Shown: positions 49,426 to 59,518 of the stretch, in pieces
Layout: each line of letters opens with the position of its first letter
How positions within the stretch are numbered: the stretch's first letter is position 1
NCBI RefSeq assembly: GCF_034064985.1
Contig: NZ_CP139249.1
Coordinates: 372,001 to 436,000 of the forward strand
From: Acinetobacter pittii
GTDB lineage: Bacteria; Pseudomonadota; Gammaproteobacteria; Pseudomonadales; Moraxellaceae
Length of the DNA stretch: 64,000 nt
Direction of reading: 5' to 3'
Program-made: the position numbers and the translations under genes
The notes under the pieces: model-generated
The model's input: only the letters and a program-made list of their open reading frames with translations
Databases searched by the model: none
Told to the model about the DNA's origin: nothing

Positions 49426-49710
49426 ATGATTGTTGTTACCTTAACCTATAAAAAACCATTAGCTGAAGTTGATGCTGTACTGAAAGAACATATTGCATTT
49501 TTAGATCATTATTATGAGCAAAAGAAATTTCTGGCATCAGGGCGCCGGGAAAATAGAGTAGGTGGGGTGATTTTGGTTTTAAGCTCTTCGATTCAAGAAG
49601 CTGAAGAAATCATGAAAAATGATCCGTTTTATATTCATGATGTAGCTGATTATGACTTTATGTGGTTTGAGCCGTCGAAAATTTTAGAAGAAATTAAAGC
49701 ATTTGTTTGA
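49426..49710 (+). CDS. YciI-like protein
   Basis: This 94-residue ferredoxin-like alpha/beta protein has the YciI putative catalytic His22 and Asp27 (LKEHIAFLDHYYEQKKFLASGR), ending DFMWFEPSKILEEIKAF. Some family members hydrolyse or dehalogenate small molecules; function here is unknown. It follows the EamA gene by 67 bases and may belong to its unit. A palindrome separates it from the convergent lipoprotein gene. Confidence 0.82.
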   Translation: MIVVTLTYKKPLAEVDAVLKEHIAFLDHYYEQKKFLASGRRENRVGGVILVLSSSIQEAEEIMKNDPFYIHDVADYDFMWFEPSKILEEIKAFV

Positions 49711-49718
49711 TTACATTA

Positions 49719-49746
49719 GAGAACAACTTAAATTTAAGTAGTTCTC
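49719..49746. repeat. Inverted repeat between convergent genes
   Basis: GAGAACAACTTAAA and its near-complement form a 28-base palindrome but have no T-run on either side. It may act as a weak bidirectional terminator or mRNA end-stabilising stem. Confidence 0.45.
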
Positions 49747-49768
49747 CAATGTATTTGGTTAATATTTA

Positions 49769-50599
49769 TTATTGCTCAACAATATAAATACTATTTTCGA
49801 ATACATCTCCTTTATTTGTTTTAACTACACCAACACATAAATTGTCAGGAGTTTGGATAAAAGAAACTAAGGATGTATCTGCATTAGTTTTACAGTTCTT
49901 TTGCTTGCTCTCATCAAATGCTTTTAAATTTAATTGATGTTGTAAATCTAAAGTGAATACTTGGCTAAGAGCGCTAAATGCTTGATCTGCTTTTTTCATA
50001 AATAATAAATTATTTTGAGCTTCCCATTCAGCTAAAGAAATACGATCCTTACTTACATAGTGATATAAGCGTTTTGTATCTGCATTATTGTCTGCCGCAT
50101 TTTTAAATTGGGTCTTTAAACCAAAATTTACTTTTACAATTGGCTTTTCACGGAAAGAAAGACGTGAATAAGGCACAATTTTAACTTCAGATGCCTGATT
50201 TAAATCTAGTAATTTGATTGTAGGATCAGCTTTATTTTGGGTGAGGGAGTCAGTAATTTTTTGATGTATTAACTGGTCAAATTTAATAGGCTGATTGAGA
50301 GAGCTTTTTTCAATGGCTGAACTATTTGCATTTTTATCAATTGCCATTGCAACACCTACTCCGATAAGACCGAACATTCCAGAAACTGGGCTGGTAGAAG
50401 CATTGCTTGAATCACCAACTAATATTTGGCTGTCTTTTATAAAGTAATCACCTGCACCTGATTCAGTCATTGAAGATAATTGTTCTGAAGAAACGGAAAG
50501 AGAGGTTTGTTTACCCGCAGCTGGATATTGAATCGATTTAGTCGTTGCACATCCAGTAAATAATAATGTTGATATGAGTAATAAATTTAAGTTTTTCAT
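49769..50599 (-). CDS. Putative lipoprotein
   Basis: This 276-residue lipoprotein has lipobox FTGC (Cys17). A Gly-rich hydrophobic patch (VSGMFGLIGVGVAMAIDKNANS) sits near residue 80. Conserved-looking segments are VKIVPYSRLSF and VNFGLKTQFKN; two Cys near the C-terminus (KNCKT, DNLCVGV) may pair. No domain recognised. It lies between two terminator-like stems. Confidence 0.72.
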   Translation of the reverse strand: MKNLNLLLISTLLFTGCATTKSIQYPAAGKQTSLSVSSEQLSSMTESGAGDYFIKDSQILVGDSSNASTSPVSGMFGLIGVGVAMAIDKNANSSAIEKSSLNQPIKFDQLIHQKITDSLTQNKADPTIKLLDLNQASEVKIVPYSRLSFREKPIVKVNFGLKTQFKNAADNNADTKRLYHYVSKDRISLAEWEAQNNLLFMKKADQAFSALSQVFTLDLQHQLNLKAFDESKQKNCKTNADTSLVSFIQTPDNLCVGVVKTNKGDVFENSIYIVEQ

Positions 50600-50743
50600 T
50601 GCAATGGTACTTTGTTAAGTTTGGTAATTATTTGTTTTAGTTTATTGAATTGTGGATAAAAAGTGAAGGAAGTAAATAATTCTTATTTATTAATTGAATA
50701 TAAAATAATCATTAATAATTATACTACATGAAATTCTTCAATA

Positions 50744-50782
50744 AAAAACCATGTTTCCAACTAGAGTGAAAACATGGTTTTT
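50744..50782 (-). terminator. Intrinsic terminator after glyQS
   Basis: AAAAACCATGTTT / AAACATGGTTTTT with a 13-base loop lies 41 bases past the glyS stop, with T-runs in both directions. Confidence 0.85.
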
Positions 50783-50822
50783 ATTAAAGCTTAATTATAC
50801 AAAAATTAATTTTTATATAATT

Positions 50823-52892
50823 TTAACCCTGCAACACACTCACATCAGCCACAGCAGTAAACAAGTTACGTAACTGAGCCAATAAACGTAAACGGTTTGC
50901 CTTCAGGTCAGCATCATCTGCCATAACCATTACACCATCAAAGAATGCATCAATCGGTGCGCGAAGTGCTGCAAGCTTAGAGAGAGCAGCTGTGTAGTCT
51001 TTTGCTGCAAGTAATGGTTCAACTACAGGGGTAACTGCTTGAAGTTCAGCAAATAATGCTTTTTCAGCATCTTCAACTAAGTTTGCTTCAACTACAGAAC
51101 CTTCTGGTGCTGCTTCTTTCGCAAGAATATTAGCAACACGTTTATTTGCAGCAGCAAGTGCAGCAGCTTCAGGTAATGTACGGAAGTGGTTAACTGCATT
51201 TACACGTTTGCCAAAATCAAGTGGAGACTTCGGTGCAAGTGCTTGAACAGCTTGAAGTACGTCAACAGCAACACCTTGGTCTTCGTACTTAGCACGGTAA
51301 CGACCTTCCAAGAATGCAACCGCATCAGCACGAGTTTTGTCGTGGTCTTTAACGATATCGCCATAACCTTGAAGTGCAAGATTCACTAACTCTTCAATTG
51401 TTACATCTAATTCATTTTCAATGATTAAACGTAAGATACCAATTGCTGAGCGACGAAGAGCAAACGGGTCTTTAGAACCTGTAGGCGCTTGTCCAATACC
51501 GAAAATACCAACAAGCGTATCTAAACGGTCAGCAAGGGCAATAGTTGTACCTGTTTTGGTTTTTGGTAAAACATCACCCGCAAATTTTGGTAAGTATTGT
51601 TCACCTAAAGCTTCTGAAACTTCAGTGTTTTCACCTTCAATACGTGCGTAGTAAGTACCTGCAATACCTTGAAGTTCTGGGAACTCACCAACAAGCTCAG
51701 AGGTTAAGTCGCATTTAGCAAGTAATGCAGCTTTTTCAGCATCGGCTGGGTTTGCACCAGTGATTGGCGATAGTGCAACCGCAAGTTTTGCAATACGTGT
51801 TGATTTATCCCAAAGCGTGCCAAGCTGTGCTTGGAATACCATGTTTGCTAATTTTTCTTTACGTGATGCAAGCGGTTGCTTTTGATCTTGTAAGAAGAAG
51901 AATTCAGCATCAGACAAACGAGGACGAACAACTTTTTCGTTACCTTCAATAATTTGAGTCGGATCTTTAGACTCAATATTTGAAACAGTAATGAAGTAAG
52001 GCTGCAATTTACCTTCCGCATTGATCAAACAGAAATATTTCTGGTTGTCTTGCATTGTCGTAATAAGAGCTTCTTGAGGAACAGCTAAGTAGCGTTCTTC
52101 AAAAGTTGCACGTAAAGCCACAGGCCATTCAACCAAACTTGTTACTTCATCAAGTAAGTCAGCTGGAACAATCGCAGTCGCATTCACTTCATCAGCTAAC
52201 TTTTTCACTTGTTCTTGAATGGTTACTTGACGCTTTTCAAAGTTCGCAACAACGTAAGCTTTTTCTAAAGCCTCTAAGTAGTCATTTGCATGCGCTAAAG
52301 TCACAGCTTCTGGGGCATGGAAACGGTGACCATAAGTCACATTACCAGCTTTGTGATCTTGAATAGTTGCGTCGACAATTTGGTCGTCTTTGAGTAAAAG
52401 AACCCATTTAACCGGGCGTACAAACTCGGTACGGCTTGCAGCAGAACGCATACGTTTCGCAATTGGTAAATTGTCTAATGCAGTTTGTAAAATCTGTGGA
52501 AGTAAAGCGTCAAGGTTTTGACCTTTTACATCTTTTAAATAGCAAACTTTTTCAACTTTACCAGCTTGGAAAGTAGAAAGCTGATCAACAGTAATACCTT
52601 GACCACGCATAAAGCCTTCAAGTGCTTTAGTCGGTTTGCCTTCTGCATCGTAAGCCGCTTGAACAGCAGGGCCGTCAAAACGTTTTTGTGTATCTGCTTG
52701 AGCAGCATCGATATCAACAATTTTAAGCGCTAAACGACGTGGAGCTGCATAAGCTTCAATTGATGCGAAGTTTAAGCCCGCATCTTTTAAGCCTTTTACC
52801 GTTTCTGCCTGTAATGCATCACGTAAAGTTTTCAAGCTTTTTGGTGGAAGCTCTTCACAGCCAAGTTCGAATAAAACAGTATGTTTGCTCAT
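50823..52892 (-). CDS. glyS: Glycyl-tRNA synthetase, beta subunit
   Basis: This 689-residue beta subunit, the same length as in E. coli, starts [19 protein letters not shown]. It contains [17 protein letters not shown] and a C-terminal anticodon-binding-like helical region. With GlyQ it forms the alpha2-beta2 synthetase that charges tRNA-Gly. Its start overlaps the glyQ stop by one base. Confidence 0.96.
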   Translation of the reverse strand: MSKHTVLFELGCEELPPKSLKTLRDALQAETVKGLKDAGLNFASIEAYAAPRRLALKIVDIDAAQADTQKRFDGPAVQAAYDAEGKPTKALEGFMRGQGITVDQLSTFQAGKVEKVCYLKDVKGQNLDALLPQILQTALDNLPIAKRMRSAASRTEFVRPVKWVLLLKDDQIVDATIQDHKAGNVTYGHRFHAPEAVTLAHANDYLEALEKAYVVANFEKRQVTIQEQVKKLADEVNATAIVPADLLDEVTSLVEWPVALRATFEERYLAVPQEALITTMQDNQKYFCLINAEGKLQPYFITVSNIESKDPTQIIEGNEKVVRPRLSDAEFFFLQDQKQPLASRKEKLANMVFQAQLGTLWDKSTRIAKLAVALSPITGANPADAEKAALLAKCDLTSELVGEFPELQGIAGTYYARIEGENTEVSEALGEQYLPKFAGDVLPKTKTGTTIALADRLDTLVGIFGIGQAPTGSKDPFALRRSAIGILRLIIENELDVTIEELVNLALQGYGDIVKDHDKTRADAVAFLEGRYRAKYEDQGVAVDVLQAVQALAPKSPLDFGKRVNAVNHFRTLPEAAALAAANKRVANILAKEAAPEGSVVEANLVEDAEKALFAELQAVTPVVEPLLAAKDYTAALSKLAALRAPIDAFFDGVMVMADDADLKANRLRLLAQLRNLFTAVADVSVLQG

Positions 52893-53869
52893 TAGTTTTT
52901 CTCCGCCTTTGCTGTTTCACTTTCAGCTTGTGCTTTTAGCTGTGCCAATACTTCATCACGTAAGTGTGGTTCTGCCATTGGGAAGCCAAGCTCTGCACGT
53001 GCTTGTACATAACTTTGTGCAATAGCACGCGCTAAAGTACGTACACGTAAAATGTAACGTTGACGCTCAGTCACAGAAATTGCGCCACGTGCATCAAGCA
53101 AGTTAAAGGTATGAGACGCTTTAACCACTTGCTCATAAGCAGGAAGAGAAAGTTTTGCTTCAATTAAACGGTTTGCTTCTGATTCGTAAAAATCAAACAG
53201 TTCAAATAGTTTTTCAACCGGAGCGTATTCAAAGTTGTAAGTCGATTGTTCAACTTCATTTTGATGGAATACGTCGCCATAAGTTACAGTACCGAATTGG
53301 CCTTTGGTCCAAACAAGGTCATAAACCGAGTCAACGCCTTGAAGGTACATAGCAAGACGTTCTAAACCGTAAGTGATTTCACCTGTTACTGGGTAACATT
53401 CAACGCCACCGACTTGTTGGAAGTAAGTGAACTGAGTCACTTCCATACCATTAAGCCAAACTTCCCAACCTAAGCCCCAAGCACCTAGCGTTGGAGACTC
53501 CCAGTTGTCTTCTACGAAACGGATGTCGTGAGTAAGCGTATCAATCCCGATTGCTTTTAAAGAATCAAGATAAAGCTGTTGAATGTTGTCTGGGTTTGGC
53601 TTAAGTACTACTTGGAACTGGTAGTAGTGTTGCAAACGGTTCGGGTTTTCACCATAGCGGCCATCTTTTGGACGACGTGAAGGTTGAACGTATGCTGCGT
53701 TCCAAGTCTCAGGCCCTAAAGCACGTAAGAATGTTGCGGTGTGGAATGTTCCAGCGCCCATTTCCATGTCGTAAGGTTGTAATACGACGCAGCCTTGTTC
53801 GGCCCAATAGTTTTGTAGGGCAAGAATTAAGCCCTGAAATGTATCAATGTGCGAGATGGCGCGACTCAT
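52892..53869 (-). CDS. glyQ: Glycyl-tRNA synthetase, alpha subunit
   Basis: This 325-residue alpha subunit is class II synthetase core: [71 protein letters not shown] and [20 protein letters not shown]. It is about 20 residues longer than E. coli GlyQ through a charged C-terminal tail ([18 protein letters not shown]). Operon glyQ-glyS. Confidence 0.96.
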   Translation of the reverse strand: MSRAISHIDTFQGLILALQNYWAEQGCVVLQPYDMEMGAGTFHTATFLRALGPETWNAAYVQPSRRPKDGRYGENPNRLQHYYQFQVVLKPNPDNIQQLYLDSLKAIGIDTLTHDIRFVEDNWESPTLGAWGLGWEVWLNGMEVTQFTYFQQVGGVECYPVTGEITYGLERLAMYLQGVDSVYDLVWTKGQFGTVTYGDVFHQNEVEQSTYNFEYAPVEKLFELFDFYESEANRLIEAKLSLPAYEQVVKASHTFNLLDARGAISVTERQRYILRVRTLARAIAQSYVQARAELGFPMAEPHLRDEVLAQLKAQAESETAKAEKN

Positions 53870-53958
53870 GTAGCATCCACGAATTTATGAGAAAAATTGC
53901 CCCTAAGTATAAGGATTTTGTAGGGGAGTGGCAAAGGCTTAATCAAAGGAATGCGCGA

Positions 53959-54384
53959 TTAGCTTATTTGTTTTCGGCTTAGCCACTTCAAGCTTAACCA
54001 GTAGCAAAAGCCAGTAAACAAAATCATGAGATAAAAACTGTAAATCTTATAAATATCCCACCAAGGAGAAGGAAACGATCCGACAAAAATCAAACGTGCA
54101 ATAGGGCTTATCAAAATCCAAATCGCAGTTGCGCTGATGAAAATACTCATCAGATTTAAACGATTTTTACGGGCGAGAAAATAGGAAATGATATATGCAA
54201 AAGGAATAACCAGAAGGCCATAAAAAAGTAAATAAAATAAGAAGTGGGCTAGAAAAATAACTCCAATCGAATAAAGGTTGAACTCAGCATTTAATGTCAT
54301 GACCCCTAAGGCAGATAAACTCAGCAATGGGATGGGTGCAAGCGCAAGTGCGTGAATAATCATTTTTTTGTTATATTGAAGCAT
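53959..54384 (-). CDS. Small inner-membrane protein
   Basis: This 141-residue protein has four hydrophobic helices and short basic loops, ending WLSLKWLSRKQIS. No family recognised. It is divergent from the LprI-like gene, only 29 bases apart, so their promoters must overlap each other's coding ends. Confidence 0.7.
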   Translation of the reverse strand: MLQYNKKMIIHALALAPIPLLSLSALGVMTLNAEFNLYSIGVIFLAHFLFYLLFYGLLVIPFAYIISYFLARKNRLNLMSIFISATAIWILISPIARLIFVGSFPSPWWDIYKIYSFYLMILFTGFCYWLSLKWLSRKQIS

Positions 54385-54413
54385 ATTAAAAATTATAGAA
54401 TCGAGAATAAATT

Positions 54414-54830
54414 ATGCTGAAATTTTGCTGCAAACTCATTGTTTTATCCAGCCTTTTTTGTAGTCCATGGCTTTACGCGCAGACGGAAACTGATGAGCAA
54501 GATGAATACAACCAATGTGTAGAACAGACCATTAAAGAAATGAAGCTTGAGAGTATTAACAACATGGTCGTGCATAGCTGTTCTGAACAAGCTAAAAAGA
54601 CTTATGAAGAAAAAATTGTTGCTCTCATTGATCAAATTCGCACACAAAGCGAAGAATATAAACAGCCAGAGCGTTATCAAGATATTTTAAAATCTCAGCG
54701 ACTTTGGAAAGCTTATGTAGATCAGGAATGTAGTAATGCAGGCTCATACATTGGCTCACCGATGTATTCGTATTGCCCAATGCAAGAGTATGCAGCGCGT
54801 GTAAAACAGCTTGAAGAATACGTTAATTAA
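54414..54830 (+). CDS. LprI-N/DUF1311-like exported protein
   Basis: This 138-residue protein has a signal peptide (LIVLSSLFCSPWLYAQ). The mature part carries four Cys in a pattern NQCVEQT, HSCSEQA, DQECSNAGSYIGSP and SYCPMQEYAARV. Together with LKSQRLWKAYVDQEC this fits the LprI N-terminal domain (PF07007, formerly DUF1311), whose relatives include lysozyme inhibitors. Lysozyme inhibition is inferred only. Confidence 0.75.
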   Translation: MLKFCCKLIVLSSLFCSPWLYAQTETDEQDEYNQCVEQTIKEMKLESINNMVVHSCSEQAKKTYEEKIVALIDQIRTQSEEYKQPERYQDILKSQRLWKAYVDQECSNAGSYIGSPMYSYCPMQEYAARVKQLEEYVN

Positions 54831-54939
54831 GACGAATTATTTTAAACGTCACCTCATGACGCTTAGCATACTTCACTGGATTAAATTTAAGAATGCAAAA
54901 TGATATTTTTTGAACGATGCCATAAATGAGTCGTTTGAT

Positions 54940-56202
54940 ATGTCTGATCGCATTCGAGAAAAATTACAGATTCTTGCTGATGCTGCTAAATATGATGTGT
55001 CTTGTTCATCAAGTGGCAGTGACCGTAAAAATAAAGATAAAGGCCTAGGCGATGCCAGCCATTCGGGTATTTGTCATAGCTATACTGAAGATGGGCGCTG
55101 TGTATCTCTCTTAAAAATTCTATTTAGTAATGTATGTATTTTTGACTGCGCCTATTGTGTTTCACGTCGTTCTAATGACGTCCAGCGTGCAGCATTTACT
55201 GTGCAAGAGGTTGTAGATTTAACCATTAATTTTTATCGCCGTAATTATATCGAAGGCTTATTTTTAAGCTCAGGCATTTTTAAATCGGCAGATCACACGA
55301 TGGAGCGTATGCTTCAAGTCGTAAAGAAGTTGCGTCTTGAAGAAAACTTTAATGGCTATATTCATCTAAAAACTATTCCGGGAGCATCACCTGAACTGAT
55401 TCATGAGGCAGGTTTATATGCTGACCGTATGAGTATTAATTTAGAGATGCCGACCGAGGTGGGGCTAAAAACTTTTGCACCAGAAAAATCACATCATGAA
55501 GTGCAAAAAGATTTAGGTTTGGTCCGTGATAGATTGATTCAGCTTAAAGATGAGCGACAAATTATTAAGCATGTCCCAAAGTATGTGCCAGCAGGGCAGA
55601 CCACTCAAATGGTAGTGGGTGCACATCAAGAATCAGATCAAGATGTTTTGTTTATGGCAGACAAGCACTACAAAGAGTTTAAACTTAAACGCGTCTATTT
55701 TTCTGGTTATATCCCAATTAATACTGAAAATAATTATTTACCAGCAGTGGGTTCTGCACCGCCATTACTACGGGAAAATCGTCTCTATCAAAGCGATTGG
55801 TTGATGCGTTTTTATGGTTTTGAAGTTAATGAAATCGTCAATGAAAAACACCCAAACTTAGATCTTGATGTAGACCCGAAATTAAGCTGGGCTTTAAGGC
55901 ATCCCGAACAGTTTCCGGTAGATTTAAATCGTGCCGATTATCAGATGATTTTGCGTGTACCAGGCATAGGTGTGAAGTCGGCGAAGAAAATTGTGCAAGC
56001 TCGCCGTTTTGGAAAAATCCATATCGATTTACTTAAAAAACTCGGTGTGGCTTATCAGCGAGCAAAATTCTTTATTCGATGTGAAGACAGTCCAAAATTC
56101 CAAAAAGAATTGTCTTCAAGTTTTATTCGGCAGCAGATTTTAACGCAGGGTTCCTCGAAATATGTGCAGCAACTCTCGCCACAATTAAGCCTTGGGTTTT
56201 AG
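54940..56202 (+). CDS. Radical SAM protein, putative DNA modification/repair (TIGR03916-like)
   Basis: This 420-residue protein has the radical-SAM cluster Cys66-x3-Cys70-x2-Cys73 in NVCIFDCAYC, preceded by the family signature DAAKYDVSCSSSGSDR and further Cys at 45 and 54. A C-terminal helix-hairpin-helix, LNRADYQMILRVPGIGVKSAKKIVQARRFG, at about 327-360 suggests nucleic-acid binding. It matches the family annotated as putative DNA modification/repair radical SAM protein, always found with a TIGR03915-type partner, here 2 bases downstream. ATG 54940 matches the family start; TTG 54910 is in frame but unlikely. Substrate and reaction are unknown. Confidence 0.88.
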   Translation: MSDRIREKLQILADAAKYDVSCSSSGSDRKNKDKGLGDASHSGICHSYTEDGRCVSLLKILFSNVCIFDCAYCVSRRSNDVQRAAFTVQEVVDLTINFYRRNYIEGLFLSSGIFKSADHTMERMLQVVKKLRLEENFNGYIHLKTIPGASPELIHEAGLYADRMSINLEMPTEVGLKTFAPEKSHHEVQKDLGLVRDRLIQLKDERQIIKHVPKYVPAGQTTQMVVGAHQESDQDVLFMADKHYKEFKLKRVYFSGYIPINTENNYLPAVGSAPPLLRENRLYQSDWLMRFYGFEVNEIVNEKHPNLDLDVDPKLSWALRHPEQFPVDLNRADYQMILRVPGIGVKSAKKIVQARRFGKIHIDLLKKLGVAYQRAKFFIRCEDSPKFQKELSSSFIRQQILTQGSSKYVQQLSPQLSLGF

Positions 56203-56204
56203 TC

Positions 56205-57002
56205 ATGTTTAATGAGGAAGTTGCTTACTATTTTGATGGCTCAATGGTTGGGCTGCTAAGCTGTGTGTTTCGTGCATTTCAATTTAAAGAATTACAGGTC
56301 AAACTCTGTTTGAATGATGCAGCTCAGCATGGCTTATTTGCTGATAAAATTGAGGTTTCAAATAACGAGCAACATGCCGAGCGTGTTTGGTCTGCCCTGA
56401 AAAAAAAGCTTTCATCTTCTTCATTAAAACAATTCTATTTTGCCTCTTTATCTGAATCTTTAGATGCCTATCAACATTTATTTAATTATTGTATTTATGT
56501 GTTTACTAGCCATGTTTCCATAGAAAAAGATTATTCAAATCCTAGTGTTTTAGCGATTGCACAGTGGACGAAAAAGGTCGGACGAGAGAAGCATCGGATG
56601 GAAGCTTTTATTCGTTTTAAGAAAACCAAAGATGAGCTTTTTTTGAGTCTAGTACGTCCCGATTTTAATGTTTTGCCGCTTATTCAGCCGCATTTTAAAC
56701 GGCGTTATCAAGATCAGCGTTGGCTGATTTATGATGAGAAACGTAAGTTCGGGCTTTATTATGATTTACGAGAAATACATGAAGTTTCACTCGAGGCTTC
56801 TGAAGTTGACCGTAATTTAAAAAATGGAATGAGTCAAAGCTTTCAGCTTGAGCTTGATGAGCAGGAAGTTTTATATGACCAGCTTTGGAAAGATTATTTT
56901 AAGAGCGTGAATATTACTGAACGCCAAAATATAAAACTCCATGTGCAATATTTACCTAAACGCTACTGGCGTTATTTAAATGAAAAATTGATGGAATATT
57001 AA
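56205..57002 (+). CDS. TIGR03915-like partner of radical SAM protein
   Basis: This 265-residue protein contains YYFDGSMVGLLSCVFRAF, KKVGREKHRMEAFIRFKK, LVRPDFNVLPLIQPHFKRRYQDQRWLIYDEKR and FGLYYDL. These are marks of the uncharacterised DNA-metabolism family TIGR03915. In many bacteria this domain is fused to a uracil-DNA-glycosylase-like (UdgX-type) domain; here it is not, and no such gene lies in the window. It begins two bases after the radical-SAM stop, so the two are translationally coupled. Function unknown. Confidence 0.85.
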   Translation: MFNEEVAYYFDGSMVGLLSCVFRAFQFKELQVKLCLNDAAQHGLFADKIEVSNNEQHAERVWSALKKKLSSSSLKQFYFASLSESLDAYQHLFNYCIYVFTSHVSIEKDYSNPSVLAIAQWTKKVGREKHRMEAFIRFKKTKDELFLSLVRPDFNVLPLIQPHFKRRYQDQRWLIYDEKRKFGLYYDLREIHEVSLEASEVDRNLKNGMSQSFQLELDEQEVLYDQLWKDYFKSVNITERQNIKLHVQYLPKRYWRYLNEKLMEY

Positions 57003-57134
57003 AGTTTTAAAATCATAAAAAATAGTTCAGCAGGTTTTCTTATTATTCAAAGATATAATTTAAATGCATTTTATGTGGCTTTGGGCGTATACTTTTGCCC
57101 GTTATAAATGACGGCATATCCCTAAAGGTGTACT

Positions 57135-58235
57135 GTGAGTGTTATACAGCGACAATGGTTACAGATTTTAAAACCAAATTTTAAGGTTTTACCTTTAAAA
57201 GAACGATTACTTTGCGGTATTGGAGCGTTGTGTGGTTTAGCAATTTCTTCCTTAATTAGTTGGTATGTTCTAGGGGGGATTAATGCATGGTACATCGCTC
57301 CAATGGGTGCCTCATCTGTTCTATTGTTTGCTGTGCCGACCAGTCCTTTGGCTCAACCTTGGAATGTGATTGTTGGTAATACTTTAGCCGGAATTATTGG
57401 CGTTGCCTGCGCACAGTGGATTCCTGATTTAACAACGGCTTTTAGTGTTGCGGTAGGTTTTGCCATTTTTTTAATGATGACCACCGATTCTTTACATCCA
57501 CCGAGTGGAGCGGTTGCGATTACAGCCGTACTAGGTGGAGCTGCGATTCATAAGTTAGGCTTTTATTTTATTTTTTACCCAGTTTTACTCAACTCATTGC
57601 TTCTATTAGGTTTTGCCGTATTTTTTAACCGATTAATTGGGCGACATTATCCGGTGACTGCACATTTGAATGAGCGTAGCAAGGACCCAACGCCTACTCA
57701 AAAGGTATCGATTCAACCAAAAGATATTGAGTACGCATTAGAGCATCACACTGAACTTTTAGATATTAGCCAATATGACTTAGAAAAAATCATTTTAGAA
57801 GCGCAAGAGCATGCCAATGAGCGCATGGTCAATCAATATGTCTGTCAGGATATTATGAGTCGCGACGTGATTAAACTACATGAAGATGATGATATTCATC
57901 AGGCACTCGATAAGTTTAAACAAGTGAACCTAATGAGCTTGCCTGTAGTCAATGCAGAGAACCATCTGGTCGGAACTTTAGCGTTATATGAAGTCGTAGA
58001 ATGGTTTAAGGGGGCAGCCGACCCAAGAAATTCTTGGCAGCATTACGTAAAACAAATTATGAGCCGTCGAGTGGTCACGGTATTACCAACTCAACCTATT
58101 CAAGATTTAGTGCCGTACTTTGTCGAAAAGTCTTTTAACTACATTCCTGTGGTTGAAGATCGTAAGCTTATAGGAATGATTAGCCGTGCAGATATGATTG
58201 CTGCATTACAGCAACAGTTAAATCGAAAGCTATAA
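57135..58235 (+). CDS. HPP-family membrane protein fused to two CBS domains
   Basis: This 366-residue protein has an N-terminal block of five to six helices with the HPP motif SLHPPSGAVAITAVLGG (about 118-134). A soluble linker follows, then two CBS domains (about 235-290 and 308-362: DIMSRDVIKLHEDDD, IMSRRVVTVLPTQPI). Some HPP proteins move nitrite in cyanobacteria; CBS pairs bind adenosyl nucleotides. Nucleotide-gated anion or solute transport is therefore possible but unproven. The start codon is GTG with AAAGG upstream. Confidence 0.82.
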   Translation: MSVIQRQWLQILKPNFKVLPLKERLLCGIGALCGLAISSLISWYVLGGINAWYIAPMGASSVLLFAVPTSPLAQPWNVIVGNTLAGIIGVACAQWIPDLTTAFSVAVGFAIFLMMTTDSLHPPSGAVAITAVLGGAAIHKLGFYFIFYPVLLNSLLLLGFAVFFNRLIGRHYPVTAHLNERSKDPTPTQKVSIQPKDIEYALEHHTELLDISQYDLEKIILEAQEHANERMVNQYVCQDIMSRDVIKLHEDDDIHQALDKFKQVNLMSLPVVNAENHLVGTLALYEVVEWFKGAADPRNSWQHYVKQIMSRRVVTVLPTQPIQDLVPYFVEKSFNYIPVVEDRKLIGMISRADMIAALQQQLNRKL

Positions 58236-58244
58236 CTTTTATAA

Positions 58245-58283
58245 TAAAAAAAGCTACGGTTGATTAGGGGATGCAACCGTAGC
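58245..58283 (-). terminator. Intrinsic terminator after PspC-domain gene
   Basis: GCTACGGTTG / CAACCGTAGC with an 11-base loop has a T-run only on the minus strand, so it ends the minus-strand gene. On the plus strand it is only a stem at the end of the HPP-CBS transcript. Confidence 0.85.
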
Positions 58284-58298
58284 GACCAAAGTTATTAA

Positions 58299-58553
58299 TT
58301 AACGTACTTGTTCTTCATTTACTGTCCGGACGGATTGTCGATAGCCTTCAATATGTTCTGGCTGTTTTTTCGGAATCACTAACCATAAAACCAGATAAAC
58401 TAAAATTCCTGGAAAGGCAGCACTCATAATTGAGATCAAAACAAAAATGACACGTAGTAAAGTTATGTTCCAACCAAAACGTTCAGCAATACCACCCATT
58501 ACACCGGCGATCATGCTGTGTCGGTTCGAGCGATATAAACCAGAACTGGCCAT
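58299..58553 (-). CDS. PspC-domain membrane protein
   Basis: This 84-residue protein starts SGLYRSNRHSMIAGVMGGIAERFGW and continues with a hydrophobic helix (LLRVIFVLISIMSAAFPGILVYLVLWLVIP). This is the PspC domain, found in the phage-shock regulators of envelope stress. It stands alone, without pspA/B, so a Psp role is only inferred. Confidence 0.87.
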   Translation of the reverse strand: MASSGLYRSNRHSMIAGVMGGIAERFGWNITLLRVIFVLISIMSAAFPGILVYLVLWLVIPKKQPEHIEGYRQSVRTVNEEQVR

Positions 58554-58795
58554 CTAATTCTCCTTAAAGATAAAATTTACAAGAAGCTATTGCTCTTGCT
58601 TAATAAAAATATGGAGACGAAATAACGCGTTTAAAGTCTTTTAAAAAGTAAAATAGTTAAAATATGTAAAGGATTGAAATGAACGAAACCAACATCTACT
58701 AAAATGCACCCTTTCAGGGCTTAAGAGTTTAAAGCGGCAATTAGCTAATACTTGATTTGAATTGTAAATATAGCTGTTGCTGTTATCTGTGAATA

Positions 58796-59449
58796 ATGTA
58801 TATGACTTTGAAGTGGTCTCGTTTTTCAGTTAAGCATGTAGTTGTAGTGGCTGCGATGTGCATGACAATGAGTGCTTGCGATATAAACCATACCAATTCA
58901 AAAGATCACTCTGCTACAAGTTCTAATTCTAATCATGAAGAAAATTTAATAAAAAGTAGCGCATCTATAAAAACATTAGACTATGTTGCTGGACGTACTT
59001 TTTTACCCGAAGATACCTCAGATCAGACTAAAAAACTAAGTGCCGCCTCATTGCAATATGTAGGAAGGTATCATACGCGTATTTCATGTGAAGATGCTTT
59101 TGCTGATTGTGAATCGGGCGAAGCAGAGTATATTTTAAATTTATTACCAAATGGATCGGCTTATTGGAATGTTGTCCATTTTGGTCGTGTAGGAAGTAAA
59201 GACGGGGCTAAAAGTGCCGCTGTAAATCAGTTATGTCCTACACTAAATTGGAAAGTAGATGAAAAAGAGCGTGAGTTAACGATTCAATGCCCATTATCTA
59301 AAGTTAATTTTTATTTTAATCTTGATTCAAAGAAAAGATTGGTCACGAATTTAGAAAAACTATTTTATAGTGATTATGGAAAAAATCGTGAATTTTTAGA
59401 GCAAAACTATTTTGTTCCAAATCAGGCTTATGTTTTAACTAAAGAATAG
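58796..59449 (+). CDS. Putative lipoprotein with NlpE-like segment
   Basis: This 217-residue protein has a long signal peptide with lipobox MSAC (Cys28). The mature part has YVGRYHTRISCEDAFADCESGEAEYILNLLPNGSAYW, which loosely resembles the NlpE N-terminal barrel (YVGTYxGxLPC...LxLxxDG). Four Cys are spread through it. Homology to NlpE is weak and unproven. ATG 58802 is an alternative start. A bidirectional terminator follows. Confidence 0.68.
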   Translation: MYMTLKWSRFSVKHVVVVAAMCMTMSACDINHTNSKDHSATSSNSNHEENLIKSSASIKTLDYVAGRTFLPEDTSDQTKKLSAASLQYVGRYHTRISCEDAFADCESGEAEYILNLLPNGSAYWNVVHFGRVGSKDGAKSAAVNQLCPTLNWKVDEKERELTIQCPLSKVNFYFNLDSKKRLVTNLEKLFYSDYGKNREFLEQNYFVPNQAYVLTKE

Positions 59450-59465
59450 ATATCCGATAAATATA

Positions 59466-59497
59466 AAAAAGAGCGCAATATAAATTGCGCTCTTTTT
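59466..59497. terminator. Bidirectional terminator
   Basis: AAAAAGAGCGCAAT / ATTGCGCTCTTTTT with an ATAA loop lies between convergent genes. Confidence 0.92.
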
Positions 59498-59518
59498 CAT
59501 TTCACGACTTAAAAATCA

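Noticed and set aside
57003..57134. Possible tRNA or sRNA in the gap before the HPP-CBS gene
   Set aside because: No cloverleaf, no terminator; the gap only needs to hold a promoter.
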